A DNA stretch of 64,000 nucleotides from Eretmocerus hayati (taxonomy: Eukaryota > Arthropoda > Insecta > Hymenoptera > Aphelinidae): positions 25,892,905-25,956,904 of the forward strand of contig CM056743.1 of NCBI GenBank assembly GCA_029851415.1, written 5' to 3'. This document shows, one piece after another, positions 25,230 to 37,561 of this stretch. The notes beneath the pieces are model-generated. The model searched no databases. It had not been told where the DNA came from and worked only from the letters and a program-made list of their open reading frames with translations. The translations under genes were made by a program, and so were the position numbers. The first letter of the stretch is position 1. Each line of letters opens with the position of its first letter.

Positions 25230-27432
25230 GTGGTTAGAGGGCAAAATCTGCCTCAGGATCCCTCGGATCCGTCCCCAGACACCGGACTGGTTCAGCTTAC
25301 GCGGACTACGCATAGCCCACGCAGGCCATACCAGGCGGGACACGGGTTTGGGTGGGGCCCACCGAGAGGTGGGCCCGGCCGTGTAATATCCCTCTCCCCT
25401 CGATGTCCGATACCTAGGGCATCGGGCAATCAAGAAGGAGATCCAACTGCATCTACCATCTCATCCCGGAACCGCGTGAGCATTACTTCAGGATGAGCGG
25501 CATGTCTCGCGCTCGATTGCGAGCGTTCCTCTTCTCCATCTTCTCTCTTCGGCCACTTGTCCGCATCTTCTATCTTCATTCTTCATTGTTCCCTCTCTTT
25601 CTTCTTTCTTCTTTCTTCCCTCTTCAGTGCATCAGATTCCTCCTGGAATCATTTGGGCCTCTTCTTTTTCAATCGGCAGAGTCACTGTGATTCGCCTGCT
25701 TCGAGGCGCCTTACTTCCCTCTCTTTCTCCTCTTTGCGGGTCATCACCAGCTTGATGTATCCGGTGAGTCTATCCCATGTCTCCTGGTTGCGGAGCAAGT
25801 ACGGGACGAGATTCTCAGGTGTTAGTTGAGCACCCAGCCATTCATCCAGCTCGGCGCGCTCTCTCCGGGTGTCGCTGCACTTGAACAGGGCATGTTCGGC
25901 GTCATCCCATTCGTCCCCGCATGACTGACATGCTGGGGTCGTCCTCTTCTTGAACCTGGTTAGATAGGAACCGAAGCAACCATGATCGCTCAGTGCCTGC
26001 GTCGTCCAGTAGTCCATCTCTCCGTGGGTGCGTTCCGCCCACTTGGCTACGTCACGGATCAGCCGGTGCGTCCATCTGCCGTTCGCAAATGGCGAATCCC
26101 ACTCAGTTTGCCAATGCTCAAGGGTGGTTTCCTTCTCGTTGTCGCGGATAATCTCCTTCATCGTCGGGGTGAGTACTCGTTCGGCTCCGATCACTTTCTG
26201 GCGGTCCCAGATCCTCACTCGCTCCGCGACGAGCAAGTGGATGGGCGGAGTACTCGCCAATACGTAAGCCGCATCTCCTGACACAGTGCGGTAGGCACGG
26301 ATACTCCTCAGGGCCGCTCTTCGGTGGACAGGCCCCATTCTCTTCTCGATGATGGTCGTCTCTACTCTCTTCCCCCACACGGGTGCACCGTACAGCATGA
26401 TGGAGGTAGTGACGGTGTTGAGAAGTGCGCGCCTCTTTTCCTTGGGTCCTCCGATATTCGGCATAAGCCGCTGGAGCGCCGCACCGACCCTGCTCGCCTT
26501 CTGGGCGGCTTCCATGACGTGCTTCTTGAACGACCACTTGTCGTCGAGCCATACACCGAGGTATTTCAGCTCTGTCTTCCGTGGAATCTCTTGCCCGTTG
26601 ATATAAACCCGGGGTAAGTCAAACTTCCTACGCCTTGTGACCACGATTGCTTCGCACTTCTTGACAGCGAGCTCCAGAAGCCTGCTAATCATCCACTCGT
26701 AGACTCGGGCCAGCGCTTCGTTCGCGCGTCTACCCAAGAGTTCCTCGTTGTCAGCCCATACTATGAGTCCCGCGTCGTCCGCGAAAGCCACTATTATCAC
26801 TCCTTCTGGCAGTTCGATAGACAGTAAGCTGTCATACTGGGTGTTCCAGTTGAACGGCCCGGAGACCGATCCCTGTCCGATTCCGGCGGACAGTACCCGA
26901 ATCTCTTGTCCCTCGTCGGTGTCGTACACGAGGGTCCTGTTCCGCAGGTAGTCACTCGTGACGGCTAGTAGATAGGGGGGCACTTTACCTGCTTGGGATT
27001 GATAGACTCGCTCCCAGCTCGCGCAGTTGAATGCGTTCTTTATGTCCAACGCAATGATGGCACAGAATCCTCCTCTTCCTTGGTATGGGTTCCCTACCGA
27101 CGCTTGAACCCGTTCTTGGACCGCCTCGATCGCGTGCACAGTGCTCCGTCCCTTCCGAAACCCGAACTGCATTGGTGATAGCCCACCGCCTTCTTCGTAG
27201 GCTTTTTCCACCCTGTTGAGCACCATCCTCTCGTACATTTTCCCGATATTGTCGAGCATGCTGAGAGGGCGTTGACCACCTTGACCCTTAGGTATCAGGA
27301 CCAGCTTCTGGCGTTTCCACTTGGCCGGGAAAGTTCCCGCGCTCAGACAGATGTTGAAGAGGTCGAGGAGTAGATCTGGCTTGTATTTGAAGACCAGTTT
27401 CAGAGCCTCGTTTGGGATGCCATCCAGGCCAG

Positions 27433-27436
<4 letters not shown>
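25199..27436 (-). mobile_element. R1-clade non-LTR retrotransposon, copy 2, 5'-truncated
   Basis: Same orientation as copy 1. On the - strand it starts within reverse transcriptase at APGLDG directly after about 40 GA units, and ends with about 28 A followed by (GA)n. Body and coding part match copy 1 closely, while the 3'UTR differs widely from it for the first ~230 bases next to the tail. Confidence 0.85.
25682..27436 (-). pseudogene. Reverse transcriptase and zinc knuckle of R1-like copy 2 (5'-truncated)
   Basis: The frame is open from the truncation point to TGA at 25682, about 585 residues. It holds the RT motifs from APGLDGIPNEAL through FADD (about 26774-26788), the thumb region, and a complete C-terminal CX2CX8HX4C knuckle (CQSCGDEW..H..C, coding near 25895-25940), absent from copy 1. 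The endonuclease and N-terminal RT are missing. Read upstream, the frame continues into the (GA)n tract as an RE-dipeptide run, which is not protein coding. There is no internal stop, so the insertion is recent. Confidence 0.85.

Positions 27437-27517
<81 letters not shown>
27437..27517. repeat. (TC)40 microsatellite
   Basis: Uninterrupted run of about 81 bases at the 5' edge of copy 2, followed by GCCTTTCTCGTGCACC. It is the right end of the tract in which both R1-like copies sit. Confidence 0.95.
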
Positions 27518-27523
<6 letters not shown>

Positions 27524-27796
27524 CTCGTGCACCCTAACCTAACATGCATCAGCCGCGCGTTTCCACTCCGTGCAGCAAAGGACCGAAAGCGGCCCAGGGT
27601 GTTGGCTAAACAACCAAACCAAACTCTACTGCAGGGCTTGGTAATCCATATACGTCATTTTCGATGCATTTTTGCTGGCAGCTGGTGGCGCGCGCACACA
27701 CAGGCTCTCTAGATGAGATGACTACGGTCATTACAGTTTCATATTTTTTTAGTGACACGGATATGCTTTACGCATAACCATCCGACTGAAAAATAT

Positions 27797-28453
27797 AAAA
27801 TAAAAAAAGGTTAGAAAAAATGGAGTTTTCACGATACGCTTTTATTCACAGCTCTAATATTTTTCTCAACAACTAAAAAGCATAAAATAATCTGAAATTT
27901 CATCGGCTAGCCCAGTTCATTTTGAGAAAAATCTTATGACATGCCGTTGCCTGCACCTGTTATCTCAGAAAATAATTGTTGAATTCGGTGTTCATCTATC
28001 TCTCGGGGATCCCTCTCAATCCATCATGAAGAATCTCGGAGAACATTCACTGTGCCATAATTACAGATGATAAAAGCGTGGAGTGCTATTTTCCCATACT
28101 TCAAATTCTCGATTGCTAATGAGAAAATGTCCATAGATCATGCACTTCTTGCCCGGAAGCTCAGCACGCCACGCTTTTATCATCTGTAATTATGGTACAG
28201 TGAATGTTCTGCGAGATTCATCGTGATGGGTCGAGAGGGTTCCCCGAGAGATAGATGAACACCGAATTCAACAATTATTTTCTGAGATAACAGGTGCAGG
28301 CAACGGCATGTCATAAGATTTTTCTCAAAATGAACTGGGCTGACTGATGAAATTTCAGATTATTTTATGCTTTTTAGTTGTTGAGAAAAATATTAGAGCT
28401 GTGAATAAAAGCGTATCGTAAAAACTCCATTTTTTCTAACCTTTTTTATTTAA
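27797..28453. mobile_element. Foldback element, 655 bp
   Basis: Near-perfect inverted repeat centred about 28125. The outer arms AAAAAGGTTAGAAAAAATGG and complement continue inward through CACAGCTCTAATATTTTTCT and TGCCTGCACCTGTTATCTCA, both found inverted on the right. Arm divergence is only a few per cent. It is non-coding. The right edge abuts GAGTTATAACGACTATGAA, also found inverted beside the 20.87 kb foldback. Confidence 0.8.
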
Positions 28454-29530
28454 CTCTGGAGTTATAACGACTATGAATACCAGTGTGAGTGACATACACG
28501 AACATGTCATCCTTTTCATCCTATTCCCGTACTTACAGTAGTGATCCTCTATTAGTGATGAGCAGAGCCCGCTCCCTACTCCACCATGACTCCGCCTACC
28601 GAAAGAAAGGATCTAAACGCGCCCAATTTAAAATGCTGTGGAATATCGGATCGGAATATCACCACCACAAGAAATTCGTAATGTTTTTCGAACTGGAAAT
28701 TAATGAGCAGCAGAGTTACTCGCCTTCATTTAATCACGGAAGAGATGTCAATATCGTACAAGAGAGACTTGGTTCATTAGGTTATCTCGGGTTATGGTGT
28801 CAGTCAATAGCAATACTCACTCTTAATTCCATCGAACACTCTAATGGATTTAGCGACTCGGATTCCTCAACGATATAAGTATCTCATTTTGGTGTGACAA
28901 GCAGACTGCTAAGTGGTACATCACAACAACAATGCCTAAAACCCAAGCTCCCTCGGGGGAGCCGATAGACATGTGCGACCTTTGAATTACCAAATACAGA
29001 GATGTTCGGGGGTCGAGTGATACATCTTTAGCCTCGTGATCAAAAGGTCGGGATTCAGATCTTCCTTCGGCCAAATTCTTTTTTTTTCGGAAGACTTTTC
29101 TTACACTTCACAACACCTTTTTAATTACTCGATTAATATTGTCTGATTTTTTAAGCTTTCGTCTCAAACTTATTGCAGCGGTTCTTGTAACTATTTTATA
29201 AATGTTTATGAAACAATGTTGTGTTTTCGGTAGGTCTGAATGATCATATTCATTTCTATTTGAACAAAAATTAGGTTTGAGCATGTCTTGCGGATAAAAG
29301 AGCAAATTTATTTTTTTCTCATGTAAAGTCAATTAACTCTCTGACTAGAATTGATGACTACATATTATGCGGAATGCCTCATCATCTGAGAAAGGTGCTC
29401 TAGTGCGAAACCATTGAAGTTGCGAGATCTTAGAAAATTTACTTCTCAAGCCCCTTTTCAGAATGTATCAATATAATAAATTCTTCACTTAGAATTGAAA
29501 ACCTACGCAGTGCACATATTCGATATTCAT
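28454..29530. other. Non-coding DNA with a 129-codon open frame of doubtful reality
   Basis: The + strand frame 28489-28878 opens with GTG, has no recognisable domain and starts inside a ~50-bp sequence repeated at 30966 (GAGTGACATACACG, then ATGTCATCC). I do not treat it as a gene. The rest holds nothing recognisable. Confidence 0.4.
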
Positions 29531-29531
29531 A

Positions 29532-30388
29532 CAGTAGAATCCGGTTATAACGAGCTTCAAGGGACCGAAGAAAAATGCTCGTTATAACCAGACCTCGTTA
29601 TAGCCGGACTCCGCATTTATCGGCCAAAATTCATATGATTTCGTTATAACTATCCCTGATGGATGAGGAGAATAGTATATTACTCCCGATGCGAGGCTAG
29701 GCTGTTTTGGGGCACGGGGATGGTTTTTCCCCGAGTGCAACGAGGGGAAAATATTCCCCGTGCCTTAAAACAGCCTGCCGAGTGGGGGGAAGTATGGAAT
29801 TTTTTTTCGCATTAGGGCGAATAAATGCCAATTTTATGTTCCCAGCCGGGAATAAAGGGGCGCTTTAGTCGCCCTATGCTAAAAACTAATCTTGAGTTCG
29901 TAAAGTCTGTTTTATCAAGAATTCAAATAACTATAATATTCAGAATACAATGATAGGACGACAATGACGTAGATGTGCATTAATCCACATAATGGTATGG
30001 ACATACAATATTTATAGGAATTCGCATTTGTCATAAATGCAAAGAATCGCAAGATGAAAATGAACAAAGAACATGATGGAAAAATGAAAAATTTTAGCTG
30101 AGAAATTTTAATTTTGCGTCAAAGTTTACCAGATTTTACTCGTCATGAAATGTCTCTTCCTTGTATTCGATCTATCCATTCCGTTCACTAATAGAATTGC
30201 ACTGCATGCATGTGTATTCGCATTATTGATACTCATATTTACCTCGAGCCTTGGGCTCCCTAACTCGGAGTTGAACGGCTTTCACATCGATTTGCTCGGT
30301 ATAGCCTGTGCCGAAACCAAATTTTGCCAGAATTTTTGCTCGTTATAACCGAATTCTCGTTATGTCCGGATCGTTATAGCCGGACCTG
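29532..30388. mobile_element. Tc1/mariner-pogo-like MITE
   Basis: Left end CAGTAGAATCCGGTTATAAC, preceded by TA, and right end TCGTTATAGCCGGACCTG form an imperfect inverted repeat. Extra subterminal GCTCGTTATAACC words lie on both sides, a layout typical of pogo/Tigger-derived elements. A nested hairpin at about 29690-29795 (AGGCTGTTTTGGGGCACGGG and complement) may be a separate insertion. About 857 bp with no transposase. Confidence 0.6.
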
Positions 30389-31164
30389 TTTGCACATAGA
30401 AGTTTGTACCTATTCGAAATGTCATTAATGGTACATATTCAATACTCAATAAATTCGTACCCAATCTTATATGAATTGTTCGTAATTGCAAATGATGAAT
30501 CACCAGTGTATCCATTCTATCGGAGAGACAAGATAAATATTATTACAAATATTGATACGAGGTGTGTTTGTTGATACGAAAATATTTCATCAAAGAAATA
30601 ACTGAAAAATTATTCATTACTCACAGTTTTTGATGTACAAAAATTTCGACCCTTAATCGGCAGAAATCCAGCAAACAGCAAGAGTCGCGGGTTTTTGAAA
30701 AACGGAACTAGACCATAGTTGTTTCTTATTAAATGATTTTCCGTTACATCTCATCGAAAAGTTATCGAGGTTCTTCAATCCTAACAGCATGCGATTTTCA
30801 CCTAATAAGTTAGCCTCCAAGCGGCTGTAGCTCGGGTGCTTTGCTGCCACTCCTAACGAGAAACATCTGTCTAAAAAAATTGAAAGGGTTGAAATTTGAG
30901 ACCTCGGTGGAAAGCTATACAACCCTTAAGGAGGCCAATTTTCCTTGATTAAAAACTATTATTTGCTGAGTGACATACACGACGATGTCATCCTTCTCAT
31001 CTCATTTTTGTACTCACAGAGTTCAACTGCACCAATAATGTGAGAAGTTGGACAGTTGTTGTAGTTTTGGGACCCTATACAATTTAGTCTCTCACCACGA
31101 TTGATCGTACGACCCAGCAACAAAATAAACCGTATTTCTATGACTATATCATAACCATATATAA

Positions 31165-31999
31165 GAGAAGTGTACCCAACTTGCCCCCATTAAGCCATTT
31201 TCTTGATAACTTTGGCCCATCTCCATATTTCCCAACGTACTTCAGCTCATTTTAAAGCTTGTCTCAAGACCTTTAAGATGAGCTAAGATACGTCCAATTT
31301 GGATGGAGTGGAGCCGAGCTGTTTGAATTCTCCCAAAAGGTGATTTTTGAGAGTTTACAAAAGTGTGTATCCAACTTGCCCCCATCATTTAAAACAATGT
31401 AAATCGGCGATGAAGTGAATAGAATCGCTTTGATCCGTTTTGATCACCGTGCAGCGACATTTGTAGCTTTTAGCTGGCCCAAGACATCGTTCCCGACCTA
31501 TTTTGACGTGATAAACACGTTTTGAGTGGTGAAAAAAACCATACTGCACGCCTTTCCGAGATAACCATATGGGGGCATGTTGAGTACACTCCGATGTCGG
31601 CCTTCTTGATTCTCAAACCATCTTCGTGTTCTGTACATAAAATCGCTCTAAATCAGAGTTCTGCAACCCTGAGAAGCGGATTTTGAAAATCTTGAGACAA
31701 GGAATCGAATGCGCTAAGGTACGTCAAGATTGGTCGAGTAAAAATAAATTGGCACCGGTTTTAGTGAACGCGATTTCCTTGGTGATTTCTTAGCCGTGCA
31801 GAAACGAAAAATGGGAAACTCACTTTATATTTTCTGGAGAACGCAGAAATGAGCCGGGGTCGATGGAAACTACGTATTTTCTCATATTTTAACATAACAA
31901 ACGTAAAAGAAAATTGGGGGAAGGTCAACGAGCGCCCATTCCTGAGATCGGCATATGGGGGCAAGTTGGGTACAGAGGCAAGTTGGGTACACTTACCTT
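31165..31999. mobile_element. Inverted-repeat element with repeated terminal motif
   Basis: The left end GTGTACCCAACTTGCCCCCA recurs in direct orientation about 200 bp inside (31362-31382). The right end carries two inverted copies (GGGGGCAAGTTGGGTACA, then GGCAAGTTGGGTACACTTACC). The core words AACGTACTTCAGCTCATTTT and AGATGAGCTAAGATACGTCC are shared with 20.9 and 39.6 kb. It is non-coding. Confidence 0.65.
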
Positions 32000-32000
32000 A

Positions 32001-32898
32001 ATTATTAGGGTGTCCGTTATTTCCCAAGTTTCCACGATCCTCCGTCCCACCCACCACAACCTGATCATTCATTGAGATATTGCGAATACAAAATTTTCGT
32101 GGACCTAGGTGATATTGAAGTGCTGTCCCACCTGAAGCGTTCTTGTCTGAATTATGGCCTCAAAACAAATTCTGATTCAGTAATCAACATTTCTTGCACA
32201 GATGCGTACTTCTACATCCCTGAAAGCATTTTGAATCGGTAGCCAATACAACTTCCTTCAAAATGACCACTCTCTGAAGTCAATTTAATGGAGAAGAACC
32301 AGAGTTATGGCTGGTTTGGGAACTTAGAAAATTCAAGGTACCAAATCCGTGAAACAGGGTTTTCCTCTGAGAATCCAAAAAATGCGAATTTTGAGTCGGT
32401 CTATTTTAAAGATGTGAATATGTGTTTTTGGTGTATTTTTGAACGTAGAAACACAATCCGTGCTCAGTTTTACCTCTAATCGTCAGGATTTTTTACTAAA
32501 CTCAAAAAACCGAAAAAACAAAAAACGGTCATTTTCAGTCACTTTTATGTTCTTCAGGTGGATGATATGCGAATGAGTGGGTTATCTCCGGTTCTACTGT
32601 ATCAAATTGAATGTTTCTGGTAGTCATTGTGAAGGAAATTGCACCAGCTATCGATTGGAAACACAATCAAGGACGTGAAACGGAATGCGTGCCCGGTAAA
32701 TGCGAATTATTGACTCAAATTTTCATTTAGAAGGGTACATTTCAAATAAGAAACGTTCTAGGTGGGGCAATACTCAAACTTCATCCAGGTGCCCGAAAAT
32801 TTTGTTCTCGCAATATCTTACCAAATGATTAGGTTGTGGGGGGAGGGTAGCATGGGTGATCGGGGGAACTTGGGAAATAATTGACACCCTAATAATTA
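32001..32898. mobile_element. Foldback element, about 900 bp
   Basis: Ends ATTATTAGGGTGTC and GACACCCTAATAAT. Inside them, TTATTTCCCAAGTT pairs with AACTTGGGAAATAA and ATATTGCGAATACAAAATTT with its complement near 32800. It directly follows the preceding element with no spacer. It is non-coding. Confidence 0.7.
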
Positions 32899-33674
32899 TA
32901 TACGGCCCTATAACTTCGCAAATGAAACAAGGGCTAGCAAGTAGTGCTTCAGCCATCTCTGACTTTGGGATTCGATCAAATTTGATTTTTCACCTCAATC
33001 CACCGACATTTCACTTAACAACAGCAATATGATGACTTACTGTAATATATTATAAGAGATTATAATATATTAATCTTTTTTACTCGGGACCGTAAATCCC
33101 GCGCGGATGATTGTAGCCGTTTACTGAAGAAACCATCATTACACTGGGGTATTTGAAGCATTTGGAATTCTAATGAATAGGAAACAGGGGGAAAAGCCAT
33201 GGAAAAGTATACTACAGTTACCCCTGCTCTAGGTAAGAAGCATGCTGATAGGGTTACTTCAGTACACCTCTGTATGATAGCTTCTTTTCAACTAATCTTG
33301 AGTCGAGTGATGGGCTATCAGGTTTTAAAATGTTTCAAACAGCTTAAAATAAGACTTCAGAACGATTAAGAATTAGTTTACTTGCATACTGGTGGGTAGA
33401 ATTGAAATATTTTGTAAGTGAACCAAAGTTGCCCAATCGGGGTCTAACTTTGGTAAACTTCTTTAACTGCTGATAGCTCCAGCTTGGACCCATTAAGTTG
33501 AGCTTTGTAGGCCATCAATCAAAAGCTGTGATTGTAAGCTTGAGATTGACTACTGATCGTGCTACTGATTAATGTGGGTTTTATCAATGTATGTTAAAAT
33601 GCCGAACCAAACAATATAAAAAGTAATGAAATCGCACCAAAATGACCGAATTTAACGGTACTTCTGATCAATTT

Positions 33675-34855
33675 CTGAACTTTTTGAGGTCGATATCGCA
33701 AAAAACATCTCTAAGCATGGAAGCTTTCGGGTGCGATTTATCATTCGGAAAAAGAGTCGAGTTGATTCGTTGGATATTGCCTTCACATTTTGGTTTCGAA
33801 GTCAGACGTGTGAGTATTTCCAGGAAATGGTAAACTTCGAAACCAAAAAGTGAAGGCAATACCCAACCAATCGACTGATTCTTCTTCTAACCTTTAGACT
33901 GCCGGCCTGGCCCATATATGAGCCACTTATTTTATGATCAGTTTGATCATTGTAAGTGAGTTTTCGATGAGGTTTCTATGATGAGATGGCTTCAGAAGTA
34001 TCGTGAGCTACCCTGAAATTCTTCTAAAGCAACCAATGTATCTAAACTACCCCTAACAAGGGGGTGGAACCCATCAAAATTTAAGGATGAAATATGAGAC
34101 TTATATCAGATTTTCCGAAACCTCTCCTGGCTAATAGTTTATGAAGTATCTAAATTGTACCCTGGATCTTTGTTCCATTCACTCAGATACCTCAACTACC
34201 AGTAAAACGAGGGTTGAGTTCTAAAAAGTCTATCTTGAGCGCTTATTGACCTCTCTCAATTTTCTTCATGATGTCGTGTTCAAAAATTTTGAAATTTCAC
34301 ACCTTTTTAGGGGTAGTTTATGAACACTAGTGTTTTGAGAACAACTGCAGGTTACAATTTGGATACTCCACAGACCATTTTATCACAAAAATCCTCTCAA
34401 AAGTCAGTAACTCTCTAATTATGAATTTTCTAATTTTCAACCCCTGATAAGGGGTAGTTTTGATATTTCGTGTATTTTGATGATATGGATGCATGGAAAA
34501 GCGATTGAGACAGTCTATCACATCTGACGAAGCCAGGGATTCATTTACATGTAACTGATGATAATTTGCAAAATTCCAAAATGTACAGTATGGGACTCGA
34601 CCGTTGCCTGCCGGCCTGGCTTATATATGAGCCACCCATGACCTTGAGAGTTCTCAATGACATGAAATGAGGATACAGATGAACTCATCGCGACATATAA
34701 GTTACTCATATATCCAAATTTTCCCCTTCGGAAGTGGTCAAATTATAAGGAAAAATGCCGGCAGTCTAAGGGTTAAATGATAGATCTGATCCCAAAGCTT
34801 CCATGCTCGGAATCACTTTTTGATATTCTCCGTGGATCTCAGGAGAAAAATCGAA
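33675..34855. mobile_element. Small foldback element split by a MITE
   Basis: An inverted repeat centred near 33811 (left arm AAGCATGGAAGCTTTCGGG and ATTGCCTTCACATTTTGG). The right arm is interrupted at 33890 by the piggyBac-like MITE and resumes at 34777 (CCAAAGCTTCCATGCTCGG). Original length was about 290 bp. Confidence 0.7.
33887..34776. mobile_element. piggyBac-like MITE, family C
   Basis: Termini CCTTTAGACTGCCGGC (left) and GCCGGCAGTCTAAGG (right), flanked by CTAA on the left and TTAA on the right, consistent with a TTAA duplication with one change. GGCCTGGCCCATATATGAGC lies near the left end, and a similar GGCCTGGCTTATATATGAGC sits about 160 bp from the right end. About 880 bp, non-coding. 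Confidence 0.75.
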
Positions 34856-34859
34856 TTGT

Positions 34860-35630
34860 TTTTGGTTTGCGGTGTCGGTAAAAGTTGGCTTTCACATGCT
34901 CTCACCAGTTAGACACAGCACTGAACAAAAAATGTAACAAAAGTGTAATTCCGCGAAAAAGTACTTCCCGAAGTATGATAATCAATTTCTGATTTTTTGA
35001 GATGTGAAAAAGTTACGCTTGGCGATGATCTTCGAGAAAAAATTGCGTTGAAACATGTCTTAGGGGCTGTTATTTTGACGCGTCCCAAGCCGACGCGTGA
35101 CGTGAATCAAATTGAATTTAGAATAACTTAGAGCCGATTTGAAAGAGTAACACAAACAAGCAAATCTTTATACAAGGCTTTCAGAATCGACGAATCCATG
35201 CAGGCGCTCAGAATGTTGAAAGTAATAGCATCGATCAATGCTCATCGATTGGATGAAAGAAGGGGCGCACTTAGTATTTTTCATTAACAGCTAGAAAAAG
35301 TTTTGGAAGTGTGGCAAAGTAAGAGCCGAGATATTAATTGCCAACAGACATCAAAGAAAATTTTTATGACGAATGTATTGATTGGGAGCAGAGCAATTTT
35401 CTCAGTATCAAATGGACATGACAATTAAAGAGTTTGATTTATTCAACAATACTCAAGGTAGTGTAAAGGACATAGGAAGGGTAGTAGCTGTTGTGATGTC
35501 GAGGTTCTCACTCTGAGTTCAGTCTGCTTGAGCTTCTCTGAGCAGCGGAATCGCAAATCTCCAAGTCAGGTAATATTATTATGATGAATATACTTTGGAA
35601 ATTGTTCCCGACTCAGGAAAATGAACGGAA
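34860..35630. other. Non-coding DNA
   Basis: No gene or clear repeat seen. AT-rich, with stops in all frames. Confidence 0.45.
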
Positions 35631-35639
35631 TTACCGTCA

Positions 35640-36242
35640 ACCCGGGTAACTTTGGAACAAAAAACGCATTTCTTTCCAAACTTGTACGTCTTGCATCATA
35701 AGTGCATTGTATCTGTAGTCAAACAAAAGCTTACAGTTTCAGCTTTAGATTGAGGAGCTTATAAGATCCATTTGGACATCTCGGGTTGGAGCGAAGAGCG
35801 CTGGAATTCGTGTTCCAAAGTTGGACACGGACTGGGGTAACTTTGAAACAGAAATTGTTATCATTACTTATTCGTCAATTAATTCATAAAATAGGTCACG
35901 CAATCGATTTTCACCATCAATAATCGAAATTTGAGTGTCTTAGCTTTCCATTGACCTATTGTAAAAGTCCATTTGGTTGAATTTAACTTCTACAATCGAG
36001 CATAGACACCTTCAGCATACCTCACTGTCTGCACCACCGCTAACTCTCGAGGAGGAAAATACCTTCACAGTCGGTTCCTGACAAAAACTGTCATAACTCG
36101 GCTTCCGTGGGTCGAAATGAGTCGTTCTTTGGCTCATTTCGAAGCTCTTATCAACGACTACTCAAGTGGGTGGGATTTGATGATTATATAAACATCGGGA
36201 GATGATTTAGAGAATATGAAGAAGTTTTCCAAAGTTACCCCA
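35640..36242. mobile_element. Inverted-repeat element with repeated terminal motif (second type)
   Basis: GGGTAACTTTGGAAC at the left end recurs in direct orientation about 190 bp inside (GGGGTAACTTTGAAAC) and inverted at the right end (TTCCAAAGTTACCCC). An internal palindrome AATGAGTCGTTC..GGCTCATTTCGAAGC resembles the core of the 31.2 and 39.6 kb elements. It is non-coding. Confidence 0.55.
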
Positions 36243-36244
36243 GT

Positions 36245-37560
36245 TTCTGAAAATAAATACGTACTTGTCAGTTTTTACTCTACACAATTGAAACTTCGTG
36301 AAAATACTCCAATGTAACAACGGATTCATCCAGATATGTGTACAGTCAAGTGAAATCTAGCTCAGCTACCTTGGATTTAACGTGCTAAAGTCGGAACTAC
36401 GCCACTTTTCCCGAGAGACTGTTTGCTAGGTCGAAAACACTCCAACTGCTTTCATTTTCTGATTCGTGCCTCCTTCAACGAGTCGCGAGGTCCATACTAC
36501 ATAGCACTCAAAATTATGGAATATTATGCCCCGAAATAAATCTCAGGCCATTTCGTGAAATTATGTGGCACTAGTTCCACTTCTCCGGTCAAAATTCTGA
36601 ATTTTCTCAATACAATGTCCATTACAACTAGAAAATATTGGCCCTCTCAAATATCACCGGAATATATTTCCAAGGAAATGAGACTACATCAGGATGGTAA
36701 ATAGAAAATTGCAGAAGTCAATATTATTTTCAGAAAATCGGACATGATAGAATTATCATATTGTCTTTGATAATTCCTTGTCATCACTTGAGTAATTTTA
36801 TCTTCACTATTTTCGTGTATTCTTTTGATCGAAACAGGGAAGTATTCTCGTCATTTTCCGAAAAATCAACATTTGAGGGATTTTAAGAAAGAATTTAGAG
36901 TTTCAAATCTATTAACCCGCTGTTTCCATATGATTTCATCTCGGTCATTTATTCGCCAACAACCGGTGACAATGTGTACTACTTGACTCGATCGCGCGAA
37001 ATTCAAATCTATTGAATGCTTGAATCGGCGTATGCGATCAATTTTAACCAGCACAGTTTGCTGATATTAGTGACATAGACAGATTATCAGATATTTCTGA
37101 TATCTAACTATGTACCTTCAAGGCACCTCACAATTTGAGTGTCGCAACTTGAAGGATTTTGATGGAGAATTAAAATACATGAAATGAGATGAGATATGAA
37201 AAATTTGGACTCCACGCTGATGTTGGTTAATTTAGAGTTTCGAACCTTGGTATTCCCTAGAATGTAACTAGTCCTACATAACTTGACGAATCGGTCTGAA
37301 ATTTATTCCGGACAGCCCCCCCCCCCGCGATTTTTCAAGCCGTTTCTCGGAATAAGGATTCCATTCTCTCTCAATTGATACTAACTAATCATAGATACCC
37401 AAAATCGTTCAAAAGTGTTCGATAATACGAGTTCGATTGATGGCTTTTCACAATATGAACTTGCGTAACAGACGAGACCGGAATGACCGGTGAATGGAGA
37501 CAGTGGGAGTCAATCTATGTGCTGTGAGTCGGCTGTATGATACTTACAAGGGAAACATCA
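36245..37560. other. Non-coding DNA
   Basis: No supportable gene. A C-run at about 37317-37326 is the only compositional feature. Confidence 0.45.
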
Positions 37561-37561
37561 A

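Noticed and set aside
27531..27542. CCTAACCTAA as an arthropod telomere repeat beside the R1-like copies
   Set aside because: Only two units, which is common by chance. The elements are flanked by (GA)n and not by telomeric repeats.
28489..28878. 129-codon + strand frame
   Set aside because: Starts with GTG within a repeated sequence, has no recognisable motif and no convincing splice context.
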